From NCBI GenBank assembly GCA_000720535.1, contig JOAZ01000009.1, positions 124,001 to 188,000 on the forward strand: a stretch of DNA of 64,000 nt, written 5' to 3'. Of the stretch, positions 45,007-53,055 are shown in pieces. The first letter of the stretch is position 1, and every line of letters begins with the position of its first letter. Both the position numbers and the translations under genes were made by a program. The notes under the pieces are model-generated. The model made no database searches and was not told the DNA's origin. It was given only the letters and a program-made list of their open reading frames with translations. The stretch is from Streptomyces halstedii. Lineage in GTDB: Bacteria; Actinomycetota; Actinomycetes; Streptomycetales; Streptomycetaceae.

Positions 45007-46652
45007 TCACGACCCTGGCCCGGCTGGAGGCGGTGGACAGCGGCCGGGCGCGGCCGCTGGCCACCGTGTGCCACCGCCATCTGACCGGCCGGCCGCTCGT
45101 CCTGGTGCCGCTGACCACCGCCGGTGAGGCGGGCGCGCCGCTCGGGGCGCTCGTCGGCACGGACCGGGACGCGCCCCGGCTGCTGGCGGTCGCCCAGCCG
45201 CGCGACCGCGACCTGCGTTTCGCGTTCCTGGCCGAGCTGGCCGAGGCGGTGCTGCCGCACATCGAGTCCGCGGCCGACGCCGTCGAGCCGGCCGAGCGCA
45301 GCGAGGTGGACCCGGAGACGGGCAGGAGGACCAAGGTCGAGGTGGAGCTGTGTGCGGACGCGGCCCAGCTGATCGTGCCGAGCCGGGCCGGCATCGACTT
45401 CGTACGGCTGCTCGGGCGGTCGATGCGGTTCCGGCGGACCGCCGAGGACGACCCGGACACGCCGTATCCGGCGCCCGCCCGGGTCCCGCTGCTGGGCCGC
45501 TGGCTGACGCACTACGGAGAGCGGGCCCGGGTGCCGGGCTCCTCGCTGCTGCTGGCCACGACGGATCTGCTGAACCGGCACTGGGCGACGGGCCAGAGCA
45601 GTCTGGAGGACCAGCACCTCGGCGCGCTGCTCGCCTGGATCGATCCGCCGCCCGGCGAGTCCGGGGCCGAGGCGGCGTTCCGCGCCGAGCTGGCGCGGGA
45701 CGGCGCGGGCCAGTTGCTCTGTCCCCCGGCCGGTCCGGCCACCGACCCGGCGTTCGACAACCGGCTGCTGGCGCCCGCGATCGAGGCGTACGACCGGGCG
45801 CGGGTGGCGCTTGCCGCCGCCGAGGACGGCCTCACGGCGGACGCCCGGCTCGGTGAGCTGAGCCGGGCCGAGCGGGAGATCCGCTCGCTGCTGGCCGCGG
45901 TGATGCGGCCGACCTGGGACGCGGTGTGGCGCGGGCTCGACCTGGCGCGGGGGCTGCCGGAGGGGGCCCGCTCCCAGGACCGCTGGACCCGGGACCGCTG
46001 GTCGTTCACGGCGCACCGGGACCGGGTGCGGGCGGGCGAGCCGCCGCAGCCGCGCCGCGACGACGCGGTGACGGCGGCGAGGAAGCTGGCCGCGCGGGAG
46101 ACGGCGCAGGCGCAGGTGGAGGCGCAGGAGGCGCTGGACGACCCGCTGGTGCTGGCGGGGCGGCGGCTGGCGGGCGAGGCGTTCCTCGGGGAGGTGACGG
46201 AGGTGGAGATGACGTACACCGAGTCGAAGCGGCCCTCGCCCCGCCCCCTGGTCACGGTACGCACGGACGAGCGCCCGCACCTCGGGGAGCGGACGAAGGT
46301 CTACCGCTCGCTGGACGGGAAGCCGCAGACCGCCGAGTTCGTGGGGTACGCCGCCGACTTGGCGGGACGACACGCCGCCGAGTCCGTGGCGCACGCCGCC
46401 GAGGGCCCGGCCGGTGCGGAGAGCGCGCTCGTCCTGCGGATCACGGACCGGATGGGGCGCGGCAGGGAACCGGCCCCCGGCTCGGTGCCGGAGCCGGGTG
46501 ACCGGATCGCCTGGACGCTGTTCGAGCACGACCAGCGGGGCGGTCCGGCGCTGCCGGAGGCGGAGAACACCCCGTGGACGCACGGCGGCCCGCCGGGGGG
46601 CGCCGAAGAGGCCGAGAAGCCCGATCCCGTGACCGCGGAGGACCTGTTGTGA
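44997..46652 (+). CDS. Uncharacterised 551-aa protein between nuclease and helicase
   Basis: Starts at GTG 44997, 10 bp before the nuclease stop, and ends with a GTGA overlap into the helicase, so all three are co-translated. Seen: N-terminal SLITTLARLEAVDSGRARPLATVCHRHLTGRPLVLVPLTTAGEAGAP, a polar middle, helices around YDRARVALAAAEDGL and a C-terminal beta-rich part (GEAFLGEVTEVEMTYTESKRPSPRPLVTVRTDE) that could be an OB/stalk-like domain. In fused DNA2/TM0106-type proteins such a segment links nuclease and helicase; here it may be that linker as a separate polypeptide. No named domain recognised. Confidence 0.8.
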   Translation: MSLITTLARLEAVDSGRARPLATVCHRHLTGRPLVLVPLTTAGEAGAPLGALVGTDRDAPRLLAVAQPRDRDLRFAFLAELAEAVLPHIESAADAVEPAERSEVDPETGRRTKVEVELCADAAQLIVPSRAGIDFVRLLGRSMRFRRTAEDDPDTPYPAPARVPLLGRWLTHYGERARVPGSSLLLATTDLLNRHWATGQSSLEDQHLGALLAWIDPPPGESGAEAAFRAELARDGAGQLLCPPAGPATDPAFDNRLLAPAIEAYDRARVALAAAEDGLTADARLGELSRAEREIRSLLAAVMRPTWDAVWRGLDLARGLPEGARSQDRWTRDRWSFTAHRDRVRAGEPPQPRRDDAVTAARKLAARETAQAQVEAQEALDDPLVLAGRRLAGEAFLGEVTEVEMTYTESKRPSPRPLVTVRTDERPHLGERTKVYRSLDGKPQTAEFVGYAADLAGRHAAESVAHAAEGPAGAESALVLRITDRMGRGREPAPGSVPEPGDRIAWTLFEHDQRGGPALPEAENTPWTHGGPPGGAEEAEKPDPVTAEDLL

Positions 46653-47983
46653 CCACCGTGACCGACCCGTCCGCCGCCGCGGCGCGGGCGACCGACGCCA
46701 TCCTCGGCGACACCCTGCGCGGTACGGCGCGGGGCGTGGTGGTGGACTCCCCGCCGGGCGCCGGCAAGTCCACGCTGGTGGTGCGCGCCGCGCTGGAGCT
46801 GGCCGCCGCGGGCCGGCCGCTGATGGTGGTGGCGCAGACCAACGCGCAGGTGGACGACCTGGTGGTGCGGCTGGCCGAGAAGGCCCCGGAGCTGCCGGTC
46901 GGCCGGCTGCACAGCAGCGACTCGGACCCCTACGACAAGGCTCTGGACGGCCTGGACAACGTCCGCACCTCGGCGAAGGCCGCGGACCTGGCCGGTCTGG
47001 ACATCGTGCTGTCCACGGCGGCCAAGTGGGCCCATGTGAAGAACGTGGAGCCGTGGGGGCACGCGATCGTCGACGAGGCGTACCAGATGCGGTCGGACGC
47101 GCTGCTCGCCGTGGCCGGGCTGTTCGAGCGGGCGCTGTTCGTCGGGGACCCGGGTCAGCTGGACCCGTTCTCGATCGTGGGCGCGGACCAGTGGGCGGGG
47201 CTGTCGTACGACCCGTCGGCGAGCGCGGTCACCACGCTGCTGGCGCACAATCCGGAGCTGCCGCAGCACCGGCTTCCGGTGTCGTGGCGGCTCCCGGCGT
47301 CGGCGGCGCCGCTGGTCTCGGACGCGTTCTACCCGTACACGCCCTTCCACAGCGGCACGGACCACGGGGACCGGCGGCTGTCGTTCGGCGTGCCCTCGGA
47401 CGGTTCGGGTCCGGACCGGGTGCTGGACGAGGCGGCGGAGTCCGGCTGGGGCCTGCTGGAGCTCCCGGCCCGCCACACCCCGCGCACGGACCCGGAGGCG
47501 GTACGGGCGGTGGCCCTGGTGGTCCGCAGACTCCTGGAGAGGGGCGGCGCGGCGACCAGCGAGCGCGGCCCGGACCCCGTCCCGGTGACGCCGGACCGGG
47601 TGGCGGTCGGCACGGCCCACCGCGACCAGGCCGCGGCGGTGCGGGCCGCCCTGACGGAGCTGGGGGTGACGGGCGTGACGGTGGACACGGCGAACCGGCT
47701 CCAGGGCCGCGAGTTCGACGTGACGGTGTTCCTGCACCCGCTGTCGGGGCGCCCGGACGCGACGGCCTTCCACCTGGAGACGGGCCGCCTGTGCGTGCTG
47801 GCCTCCCGGCACCGCCACGCGTGCGTCGTGGTGTGCCGCGCGGGGGTGGCGGACCTGCTGGACGAGCACCCGTCCACCGAACCGGTCCAGTTGGGCGTGA
47901 CGGTGAAGTTCCCGGACGGCTGGGAGGCGAACCACGCGGTCCTGGCCCACCTGTCCGAACACCGGGTCACGTGGCGGCCCTGA
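46649..47983 (+). CDS. SF1 (UPF1/DNA2-like) helicase
   Basis: A 444-residue ATPase. The start is GTG 46649 (VTTVTDPSAAAAR). Helicase motifs: Walker A DSPPGAGKSTLVVRA, motif Ia VVAQTNAQVDDL, motif II AIVDEAYQM (DExx), motif III VGDPGQLDPFS, motif V TANRLQGREFDVTVF and motif VI VLASRHRHACVVV with the arginine finger. It is short for the family and lacks its own nuclease, which the first gene of the operon supplies. Together the three look like a split nuclease-helicase repair machine. Confidence 0.87.
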   Translation: MTTVTDPSAAAARATDAILGDTLRGTARGVVVDSPPGAGKSTLVVRAALELAAAGRPLMVVAQTNAQVDDLVVRLAEKAPELPVGRLHSSDSDPYDKALDGLDNVRTSAKAADLAGLDIVLSTAAKWAHVKNVEPWGHAIVDEAYQMRSDALLAVAGLFERALFVGDPGQLDPFSIVGADQWAGLSYDPSASAVTTLLAHNPELPQHRLPVSWRLPASAAPLVSDAFYPYTPFHSGTDHGDRRLSFGVPSDGSGPDRVLDEAAESGWGLLELPARHTPRTDPEAVRAVALVVRRLLERGGAATSERGPDPVPVTPDRVAVGTAHRDQAAAVRAALTELGVTGVTVDTANRLQGREFDVTVFLHPLSGRPDATAFHLETGRLCVLASRHRHACVVVCRAGVADLLDEHPSTEPVQLGVTVKFPDGWEANHAVLAHLSEHRVTWRP

Positions 47984-48137
47984 GTCACCGGATCGGATGC
48001 CTCCGAAAGCAAGATCACACACAGCGGCACAGAGCACCAGGATGTGACCCCAACCGCCCCATCCTCCGGTCATGGGCTCTTGGCTCGTACTCACCCTTGA
48101 CCCGGCCGCCCCAGAAGGTGAGGGTCAAGTAACAGCT

Positions 48138-48153
48138 TGCAACGCAGTGCAAC
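48138..48153. promoter_or_regulatory. Direct-repeat operator upstream of the DUF6879/XRE cassette
   Basis: TGCAAC (48138-48143) and TGCAAC (48148-48153) repeat at one helical turn within CTTGCAACGCAGTGCAACAC, 22 bp before the first gene. A near-identical arrangement follows the XRE gene at 49778. Confidence 0.6.
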
Positions 48154-48175
48154 ACTCGCAGCAGGGGGGCGCACC

Positions 48176-48406
48176 ATGGGTTACACCTTCATCGGCAAAG
48201 ATCCCGAGTCCGACGTGAACGGGTGCCCGGCGGTTTGGGTGGATGACGACCGACGGCTGCTCGTGCAGGGCCGACGAGCCGGGGAAGACGTTCAGGCCCG
48301 GACGGTGGCTGACTCACCACGCGCCGGGGATGAGACGCTGATCGTTCTGGAACCGAGGATGATCCCGCTTCTCAAGGAGGCAATCCGTGTCGCAGAGTCT
48401 GGCTGA
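48176..48406 (+). CDS. Small accessory protein of the second DUF6879 cassette
   Basis: A 76-residue protein from ATG 48176 (MGYTFIGKDPESDVNGCPAVWVDDD), with a GGGGGG-rich ribosome-binding site. Compact, beta-rich, ending PRMIPLLKEAIRVAESG. It shares the GCP-x-(I/V)W core and a late DE..(I/V)V segment with the 90-aa protein at 20779. Function unknown. It overlaps the next GTG by 20 bp and is surely co-expressed. Confidence 0.78.
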   Translation: MGYTFIGKDPESDVNGCPAVWVDDDRRLLVQGRRAGEDVQARTVADSPRAGDETLIVLEPRMIPLLKEAIRVAESG

Positions 48407-48914
48407 GTTCGCCGATCTGCTCAGGCGGTGTGAGCGCTCAGCGGTGCACCTTGAGACCCGCGACGCGTATGCCGTCCCCGGGGAACACCCTGCCTTCGAC
48501 GCCTGGCTGGCAGGGGAGCGCAAGGACTGGGACGACCGTTCGTCGTGGTGGCGCGATGACTGGCACGGCCTCATCCAGAACATCACCGCCCAAGGTGTGA
48601 CGGTGCGCCGCGCGAGGGTGGTGGGTGAGCCCGCTTCGGAATACATCAAGTGGGAGCACAACGTCACGTATGGCAACGTGGCTTGCGGGGAGGAAGTCCG
48701 GTGGCTGCCGCGTCGGCAGGCATCCGGCCTGCTGTTGCCCGGGAACGACTTCTGGCTCTTCGACGGCAAGCTGGTCCAGTTCAACGTCTTCGACGGTGAC
48801 GGCCGTTGGACGCACACGGACTTCACAGAAGACGCGGGCGTGGCGGCACGGTGTGCTGACATGTTCGAGGCGGTTTGGGAGCGAGCTGTCCCGCACAACA
48901 AGTACAACGTCTGA
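48387..48914 (+). CDS. DUF6879 family protein (second copy)
   Basis: A 175-residue protein starting at GTG 48387, preceded by a perfect AAGGAGG. The family pattern is clear: FADLLRRCERSAVHLETRDAYAVPGEHPAFDAWLAG, a W-rich middle, RRARVVGEPASEYIKWEHNVT, and RWLPRRQASGLLLPGNDFWLFDGKLVQFNVFDGDG. It is followed 18 bp later by a DUF5753 XRE regulator, the usual association. Biochemical role unknown. Compare 21044, which has the same WE-containing segment but different neighbours. Confidence 0.88.
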   Translation: MSQSLAEFADLLRRCERSAVHLETRDAYAVPGEHPAFDAWLAGERKDWDDRSSWWRDDWHGLIQNITAQGVTVRRARVVGEPASEYIKWEHNVTYGNVACGEEVRWLPRRQASGLLLPGNDFWLFDGKLVQFNVFDGDGRWTHTDFTEDAGVAARCADMFEAVWERAVPHNKYNV

Positions 48915-48932
48915 CGGAACTGCGGCCAGTCC

Positions 48933-49772
48933 ATGACCTCACCTCTGTCGACGGCCGAAGAGGCCCATAAGGCAGTTGCCGACCGGCTCACTCGCATGAT
49001 GGAAGACGCCGATCTGTCGGGGGCCCGGCTGGCCGCACTGTGCGGCTGGGACCGCTCCAAGACTCATCGAATCGTGCACCGGAAGACGATCCCGAAGCCC
49101 GCCGACATCCGCGCATGGTGCACCGCGTGCGGAAGGCCCGAAGAAGCCGAAGCGCTGATAGAGACCACACGCACGGCCAAAACCCTGTACGTCCAGTGGA
49201 CCCAGTATCTGAAGGGCGGCCTCAGCAAGGCCCAACGCAGCGGCATCTACCAGGAGACACGTTCCTTCCGCGTGTACAGCTGCGGGGTGCTCCCAGGAAT
49301 GCTCCAGACCGAGGCGTACGCACGGGGCATTCTGCGTACGATCCGTCGCTTCAGAGGTCTTCCCGACGACGTCGAGGACGCTGTACAGGCGCGCCTGGAG
49401 CGCTCGGACGCCACGCTCCGAGGCAATCAAGTGTCCGTCCTCGTCGAGGAGTCGGCCCTGTACATGCCGATGACCAACCCCCCGCAGCATGCGCGACAAC
49501 TGGAACACTTCCTGTCCGTCATCGGGCACCCCAACCTGGCATTCGGGATCATCCCCCAGATGTCACGGCGCCCGGTATGGCCCATCGAGTCCTTCTATGC
49601 GTTCGATGATCGGGAGGTTCAGGTGGAAACCCTGACCGCCATGGTCCGGGTGACGAACCAAGCCGAGGTCGACGTGTACCTCAGCGCGTTCGCTCAGATG
49701 GCACGAGCCGCTGTGTACGGCTCGAAAGCCGAAGCCTTGATCAGGAAGGCCCTCGACGCCACCGAGGAATGA
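48933..49772 (+). CDS. XRE-family regulator with DUF5753 (Scr1-type)
   Basis: A 279-residue regulator. The N-terminal HTH_31-type domain (about 12-75) has RLTRMMEDADLSGARLAALCGWDRSKTHRIVHRKTIP. DUF5753 (about 100-275) contains FRVYSCGVLPGMLQTEAYARGILRT, VLVEESALYMPMTNPPQHARQLEHFL and GIIPQMSRRPVWPIESFYAFDD. Such proteins are the antitoxin-like/regulator half of the Scr1/Scr2 (DUF397) systems reported in S. coelicolor; no DUF397 gene is visible here. Direct-repeat sites flank it on both sides. Confidence 0.92.
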   Translation: MTSPLSTAEEAHKAVADRLTRMMEDADLSGARLAALCGWDRSKTHRIVHRKTIPKPADIRAWCTACGRPEEAEALIETTRTAKTLYVQWTQYLKGGLSKAQRSGIYQETRSFRVYSCGVLPGMLQTEAYARGILRTIRRFRGLPDDVEDAVQARLERSDATLRGNQVSVLVEESALYMPMTNPPQHARQLEHFLSVIGHPNLAFGIIPQMSRRPVWPIESFYAFDDREVQVETLTAMVRVTNQAEVDVYLSAFAQMARAAVYGSKAEALIRKALDATEE

Positions 49773-49777
49773 AGCTG

Positions 49778-49793
49778 TACAACACCGTGCAAC
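49778..49793. promoter_or_regulatory. Second direct-repeat operator after the XRE gene
   Basis: TACAAC (49778-49783) and TGCAAC (49788-49793) at one-turn spacing within CTGTACAACACCGTGCAACA, 70 bp upstream of the next gene. The layout mirrors 48138-48153, which suggests the same regulator controls both transcripts. Confidence 0.6.
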
Positions 49794-49862
49794 ATCGGCC
49801 CTGCCTGGCTGCCCCTCTTCTCTACGGTTCTCGGCACAGCCAGTTGACAGCCGGAGGCAAGC

Positions 49863-50588
49863 ATGGCGATGACCATCGCGGTCTATCAAGTGACGAGGAA
49901 CGGCATCACGGAGCGGGTTCCGAAGCATGAGGTGGCACCCGCTTCAGAGCCTTCCGCGTCGATCCGCTTCCCGCTGTGTCGCTGCCCCGTTCACGCGGGC
50001 AAACCATGCGCTCCCGAGAGCGAGCGCCGCGTCCCGGGACTGCGTCTGAGCGCGACTGGCCGGCCCGCACGGTCCACGCAGCCCTTCTCCCTGGAGGTAC
50101 GCACGATGAGCACAGCCGTTCAGACCCGCACCCGTGAGCCGGAGATCATCCTCAACGCACTGGCCCATCGAGTGCCCCACCTGATCACCGACACCGAGCC
50201 GACGCTGTGGGACCGAGAAATCGCTCTCCTGCTGCGCGACAACAGCGTCATGACCCGTGACACCGCCGAACGGCTGCTGGGCCAGGCCATCGCGTACACG
50301 ATCACCGCCATGGAGCGGAAGGACGTGGACATGGGCGTCGGCTACACGGTGGACGTGGCCGTGCACGCCCTGATCCTGGACACCCCGCTGTACTTCGCCT
50401 TGTGCGACGAGTACAACGGCGGCCGGTACAAGCACCACGCTCCCCTGATCCAGCGGCGCTGCGACGGCACCGTGACGCGGACGGCCGACATCCTGCGGGA
50501 CAACGGGTTCGCCGTGGACGACGAGCTGTGGGACATGGACGCGGCGGAGTGCTCGCCGTGCGACAACAAGGTGCCCGACAGTCACTAA
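49863..50588 (+). CDS. Hypothetical protein of the XRE/DUF6879 locus
   Basis: A 241-residue open frame with a GGAGG site before ATG 49863. A second strong GGAGG-ATG lies in frame at 50106 (MSTAVQTRTREPEIILNALAHR). The first 80 residues include a Cys pair (FPLCRCPVHAGKPC) and then low-order sequence; the last 160 form an all-helical domain (EPTLWDREIALLLRDNSVMTRDTAERLLGQAIAYTITAMERKDVDMGVGYTVD). It may be one protein or two starts in one frame. No family recognised. Its promoter contains the second direct-repeat site. Confidence 0.65.
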   Translation: MAMTIAVYQVTRNGITERVPKHEVAPASEPSASIRFPLCRCPVHAGKPCAPESERRVPGLRLSATGRPARSTQPFSLEVRTMSTAVQTRTREPEIILNALAHRVPHLITDTEPTLWDREIALLLRDNSVMTRDTAERLLGQAIAYTITAMERKDVDMGVGYTVDVAVHALILDTPLYFALCDEYNGGRYKHHAPLIQRRCDGTVTRTADILRDNGFAVDDELWDMDAAECSPCDNKVPDSH

Positions 50589-50676
50589 GGGCTGTCCCGT
50601 AGCACCACCCTGTACGGGGTGCCCCGCCTTCCCTCCCAGGCGGGGCACCGAACCGACGTGGAACTGAGGACGACAG

Positions 50677-51339
50677 TTGCCCGCTCCGCACGACATCGAC
50701 TCTGAACGCGAACTCTGGGACACCTTCGCCGAGAGCACGAAGGACACGGCTCTGGAGGCTGAACCGGTGCTCTGCTGGACGCAGTACGCCGGACACGGCC
50801 CAGGGCCGGAACTTCTGGGTTCGCCACGTACGGCACTGGAAATCGGCTGCGGTACCGGGCGAGCGTTGGCGTTCCTTCTGAACCAGGGAATCAAGGTCAA
50901 GGGCTTGGACCTGTCTCCGGTCGCCGTCAAGCACCTGTCCGAACGCTGGGCACCTATGGGGGCGGAGTTCATTTGTGCGGAAGTGCTTGAGCACCTGGCG
51001 GCGAGCACCGAGACGTACGACGCCATCTACTCGGTCTTCGGCGCGGTTTGGTTCACCGACCCGGTGAAACTTCTTCCACTGATCGCCAAGCGGCTCAACC
51101 CTGGTGGCACATTGGTCTTCTCCCAACCCCCGGCCATCCCAGGGGCGTACGGCCCCCAGGGCATGTACAAGGGCGGCTTCGCGGGCAAGGCCATGTTCAC
51201 CTACCGGTACAGCTACACACCGCGCAAGTGGTCCGCCCTTCTCGCCAAGAGTGGTTTCCAGGACATCGACGCCACCGTCCTGGGTGCCCCCACCGCCGGA
51301 CACATCGGAACCTTGATCGTACGCGGCGTCAAACGCTGA
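50677..51339 (+). CDS. Class I SAM-dependent methyltransferase
   Basis: A 220-residue methyltransferase, probably starting at TTG 50677 behind GAGGA. Motif I is ALEIGCGTGRALAFLLNQ, the acidic residue after strand 2 is in VKGLDLSPVAVKHL, and the post-motif region is DAIYSVFGAVWFTDP then LNPGGTLVFSQPP. A methyltransferase_11-like enzyme with no substrate-determining clues. Last gene of the accessory cassette; a formyltransferase-like gene occupies the analogous place in the island cassette. Confidence 0.85.
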   Translation: MPAPHDIDSERELWDTFAESTKDTALEAEPVLCWTQYAGHGPGPELLGSPRTALEIGCGTGRALAFLLNQGIKVKGLDLSPVAVKHLSERWAPMGAEFICAEVLEHLAASTETYDAIYSVFGAVWFTDPVKLLPLIAKRLNPGGTLVFSQPPAIPGAYGPQGMYKGGFAGKAMFTYRYSYTPRKWSALLAKSGFQDIDATVLGAPTAGHIGTLIVRGVKR

Positions 51340-51509
51340 TCTCCTGGACATGCGCACCCCCCGATGGAACGTGAACGTGAACACGGAGCCCCCGCGACTC
51401 CGGTTTCCGCGTGATCCGCGCATCATGGGCCCGGTTCCGGGGAAGCGCTCTTGCGCCAGGCGCGACAATGGAAGGTGGCCGTCCGGCCGCGCGAGGAAGG
51501 AATCAGCCC

Positions 51510-51851
51510 ATGGCACAACCCGAACGGAACGAGCGGCAGAGGCTGCGTCCCGCACCGCTGCTCTTCGAGCCGTCGGAGGCGACGGCCGATCCGGAGCACT
51601 TCTTCGGCCTGGAGTCGCTGGAGGACCCGAAGGAGCTGCTGGCACGGGCGACCGAGCTGAGCCTCGCGTTCCGGGCCGCGACCGACCGGGCCGTGGAGTT
51701 CCAGGCCGTCGCCGCCGCCCAGCTCGCCGACCCGCGCCGGTTCGACCGGATCACCCCGGCGGAGATAGCCGATCGGGCGGGGTGGACGGAGGACTACGCC
51801 AAGAAGATGATCGAGTTCGGCCGCTCCCTGCTGGACGACGTCCGCCCCTGA
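51510..51851 (+). CDS. Conserved hypothetical protein, 113 aa
   Basis: I start at ATG 51510 (MAQPERNERQRLRPAPLLFEP), where GAGGAAGGA gives a good ribosome-binding site; the frame is open for 33 more codons upstream without support. Helical throughout (EHFFGLESLEDPKELLARATELSLAFRAATDRAVEFQAVAAAQLADP). The C-terminal RITPAEIADRAGWTEDYAKKMIEFGRSLLD looks like a helix-turn-helix, so a small DNA-binding role is possible. Appears to be core chromosome. Confidence 0.75.
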   Translation: MAQPERNERQRLRPAPLLFEPSEATADPEHFFGLESLEDPKELLARATELSLAFRAATDRAVEFQAVAAAQLADPRRFDRITPAEIADRAGWTEDYAKKMIEFGRSLLDDVRP

Positions 51852-52061
51852 CCCCCGCCGGTCCCTGCCCCTGCCCCGACCCGCCGCACCGGCCGCCCGC
51901 GCCCCCACCGCACACGTCCCGCCCGTCCCGCCCGCCCTGTCCGTCACTCCGGGTACACCCTTGGCATATGCCGACGCGCAAGATACCCGCTTCCGGTGCG
52001 CCCCGCCCCGCTTTCGGCAACTCTCGGGAACAGGACCGTCACTACCGGTAGACCTGTCGTC

Positions 52062-52925
52062 ATGACCGCCTGGCTGAGAGACGAAACGACCCTGCACCCC
52101 GGTGACACCCCCGCCCCGCACCCCACCGCCGGCATCCTCGCCGCGCTGCGGGACGGCACCGACGACGGCAGCGGGGAGCGTATCGACGACCGGCTCACGG
52201 ACCGGGCGGGCGAGCGGCTCAGGAATCAGGCAGGCGAGCGGATCAGCGACCGGCTCACGGACCAGGCGGGCGACCGGGCCGGAGGGCGCGCAGGGGGCCG
52301 GTCGGGAGGGCGCGCCGACGAGTGGGCCCGGGAGCGGGCGGGCGACCGGGCCGCCCAGGTCACCGCGTCCGGCGCGGCCTGGCTCGCGGGGGCCTCCCCG
52401 TACCCGCGGAGCACCCTCGCGCGGTGGGAGGCACACCCCACCGCCCCCGGTGTCCTGCCGTGCGGTTCGTCCTTCGACGTGGTGAACGTGCCCGCGCTCT
52501 TCGGGCGCCGGATGCTGGAGCGGCTCTGGGCGGAGGGCCCCGGCTCAGGCCCGGTGGCCACGCACCGCGGCCGGCTGCTGCTGTTCGCCGCCCCCGGGAC
52601 CGCCCAGCGGCTGCCCTCGCTGCTGACCTGGGAGGAGTGGGGCACCGGCACCCCCCGTGTGCACCCGGCGTCCCTGCCGGCCCTGCTCTGCCACGGCACG
52701 GGCGACGCGGTGACGGTGCCGCCGCTCGTCGCCGGTCCGGGCACCGGCGGGCCGCGCTGGCTGGTCGCGCCCGACACCCGTGCCCCCTGGCTGCCGGGAC
52801 CCGATGTGCTGCTCTGGGCCTGTGTGCGGGTGAGCCGGTCGGCGGCCCCCTCGACCACCGGGTATTCGATTTTTCCTCCCGCCGATCCGGGTGCTAATGT
52901 CTACGACGTCAGCAGGCGCCGCTAG
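52062..52925 (+). CDS. Primase/polymerase-like C-terminal domain protein with Arg/Asp-rich repeats
   Basis: A 287-residue frame from ATG 52062. Residues about 35-105 are a repetitive D-R-L-T-D-R-A-G-E-R type tract. From about 108 the sequence (GASPYPRSTLARWEAHPTAPGVLPCGSSFDVVNVPALFGRRMLERLW, GRLLLFAAPGTAQRLPSLLTWEEWG, PDVLLWACVRVSR) resembles the C-terminal part of the bifunctional DNA primase/polymerase family of streptomycetes. The catalytic prim-pol domain is absent. Its TAG stop (52923-52925) lies inside the tRNA-Lys gene. Confidence 0.6.
   Translation: MTAWLRDETTLHPGDTPAPHPTAGILAALRDGTDDGSGERIDDRLTDRAGERLRNQAGERISDRLTDQAGDRAGGRAGGRSGGRADEWARERAGDRAAQVTASGAAWLAGASPYPRSTLARWEAHPTAPGVLPCGSSFDVVNVPALFGRRMLERLWAEGPGSGPVATHRGRLLLFAAPGTAQRLPSLLTWEEWGTGTPRVHPASLPALLCHGTGDAVTVPPLVAGPGTGGPRWLVAPDTRAPWLPGPDVLLWACVRVSRSAAPSTTGYSIFPPADPGANVYDVSRRR
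52180..52350 (+). repeat. Imperfect in-frame repeats encoding DRLTDRAGER-type units
   Basis: GACCGGCTCACGGACC recurs (about 52187 and 52249), each followed by a GGCGGGCGA-type codon run. The units encode DRLTDRAGERL, NQAGERISDRLTDQAGDRAGG and RAGGRSGGRADEW. They insert a highly charged tract in the primase-like protein. Confidence 0.75.
52895..52900 (+). promoter_or_regulatory. -10 hexamer of the first tRNA-Lys
   Basis: TAATGT ends 15 bp before the tRNA and lies inside the coding end of the primase-like frame. The second tRNA-Lys has TATTAT at nearly the same distance. Both tRNAs share the TCAGCAG leader directly before the mature 5' end. Confidence 0.55.
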
Positions 52926-52989
52926 CTCAGTTGGTTAGAGCAGCTGACTCTTAATCAGCGGGTCCGGGGTTCGAGTCCCTGGCGGCGCA
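52916..52989 (+). tRNA. tRNA-Lys (CTT anticodon), copy 1
   Basis: 74 nt; acceptor GCGCCGC/GCGGCGC with discriminator A, D-arm GCTCAGTTGGTTAGAGC, and anticodon stem CTGA/TCAG enclosing CTCTTAA (anticodon CTT at 52950-52952). The T-arm is GGGGTTCGAGTCCC. CCA not encoded. Nearly identical to the copy at 63513. Confidence 0.97.
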
Positions 52990-52996
52990 CAGACGG

Positions 52997-53031
52997 AAGA
53001 AGCCCCCTCGCGGACCGCGAGGGGGCTTCTT
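52997..53031. terminator. Terminator between tRNA-Lys and the convergent M6 protease
   Basis: AAGAAGCCCCCTCGCGG pairs with CCGCGAGGGGGCTTCTT around a 1-nt to 3-nt loop, starting 8 bp after the tRNA. The symmetric A/T ends make it a bidirectional terminator. Confidence 0.9.
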
Positions 53032-53055
53032 CGTGTGCGGGCGAGGGCCCCGGGT

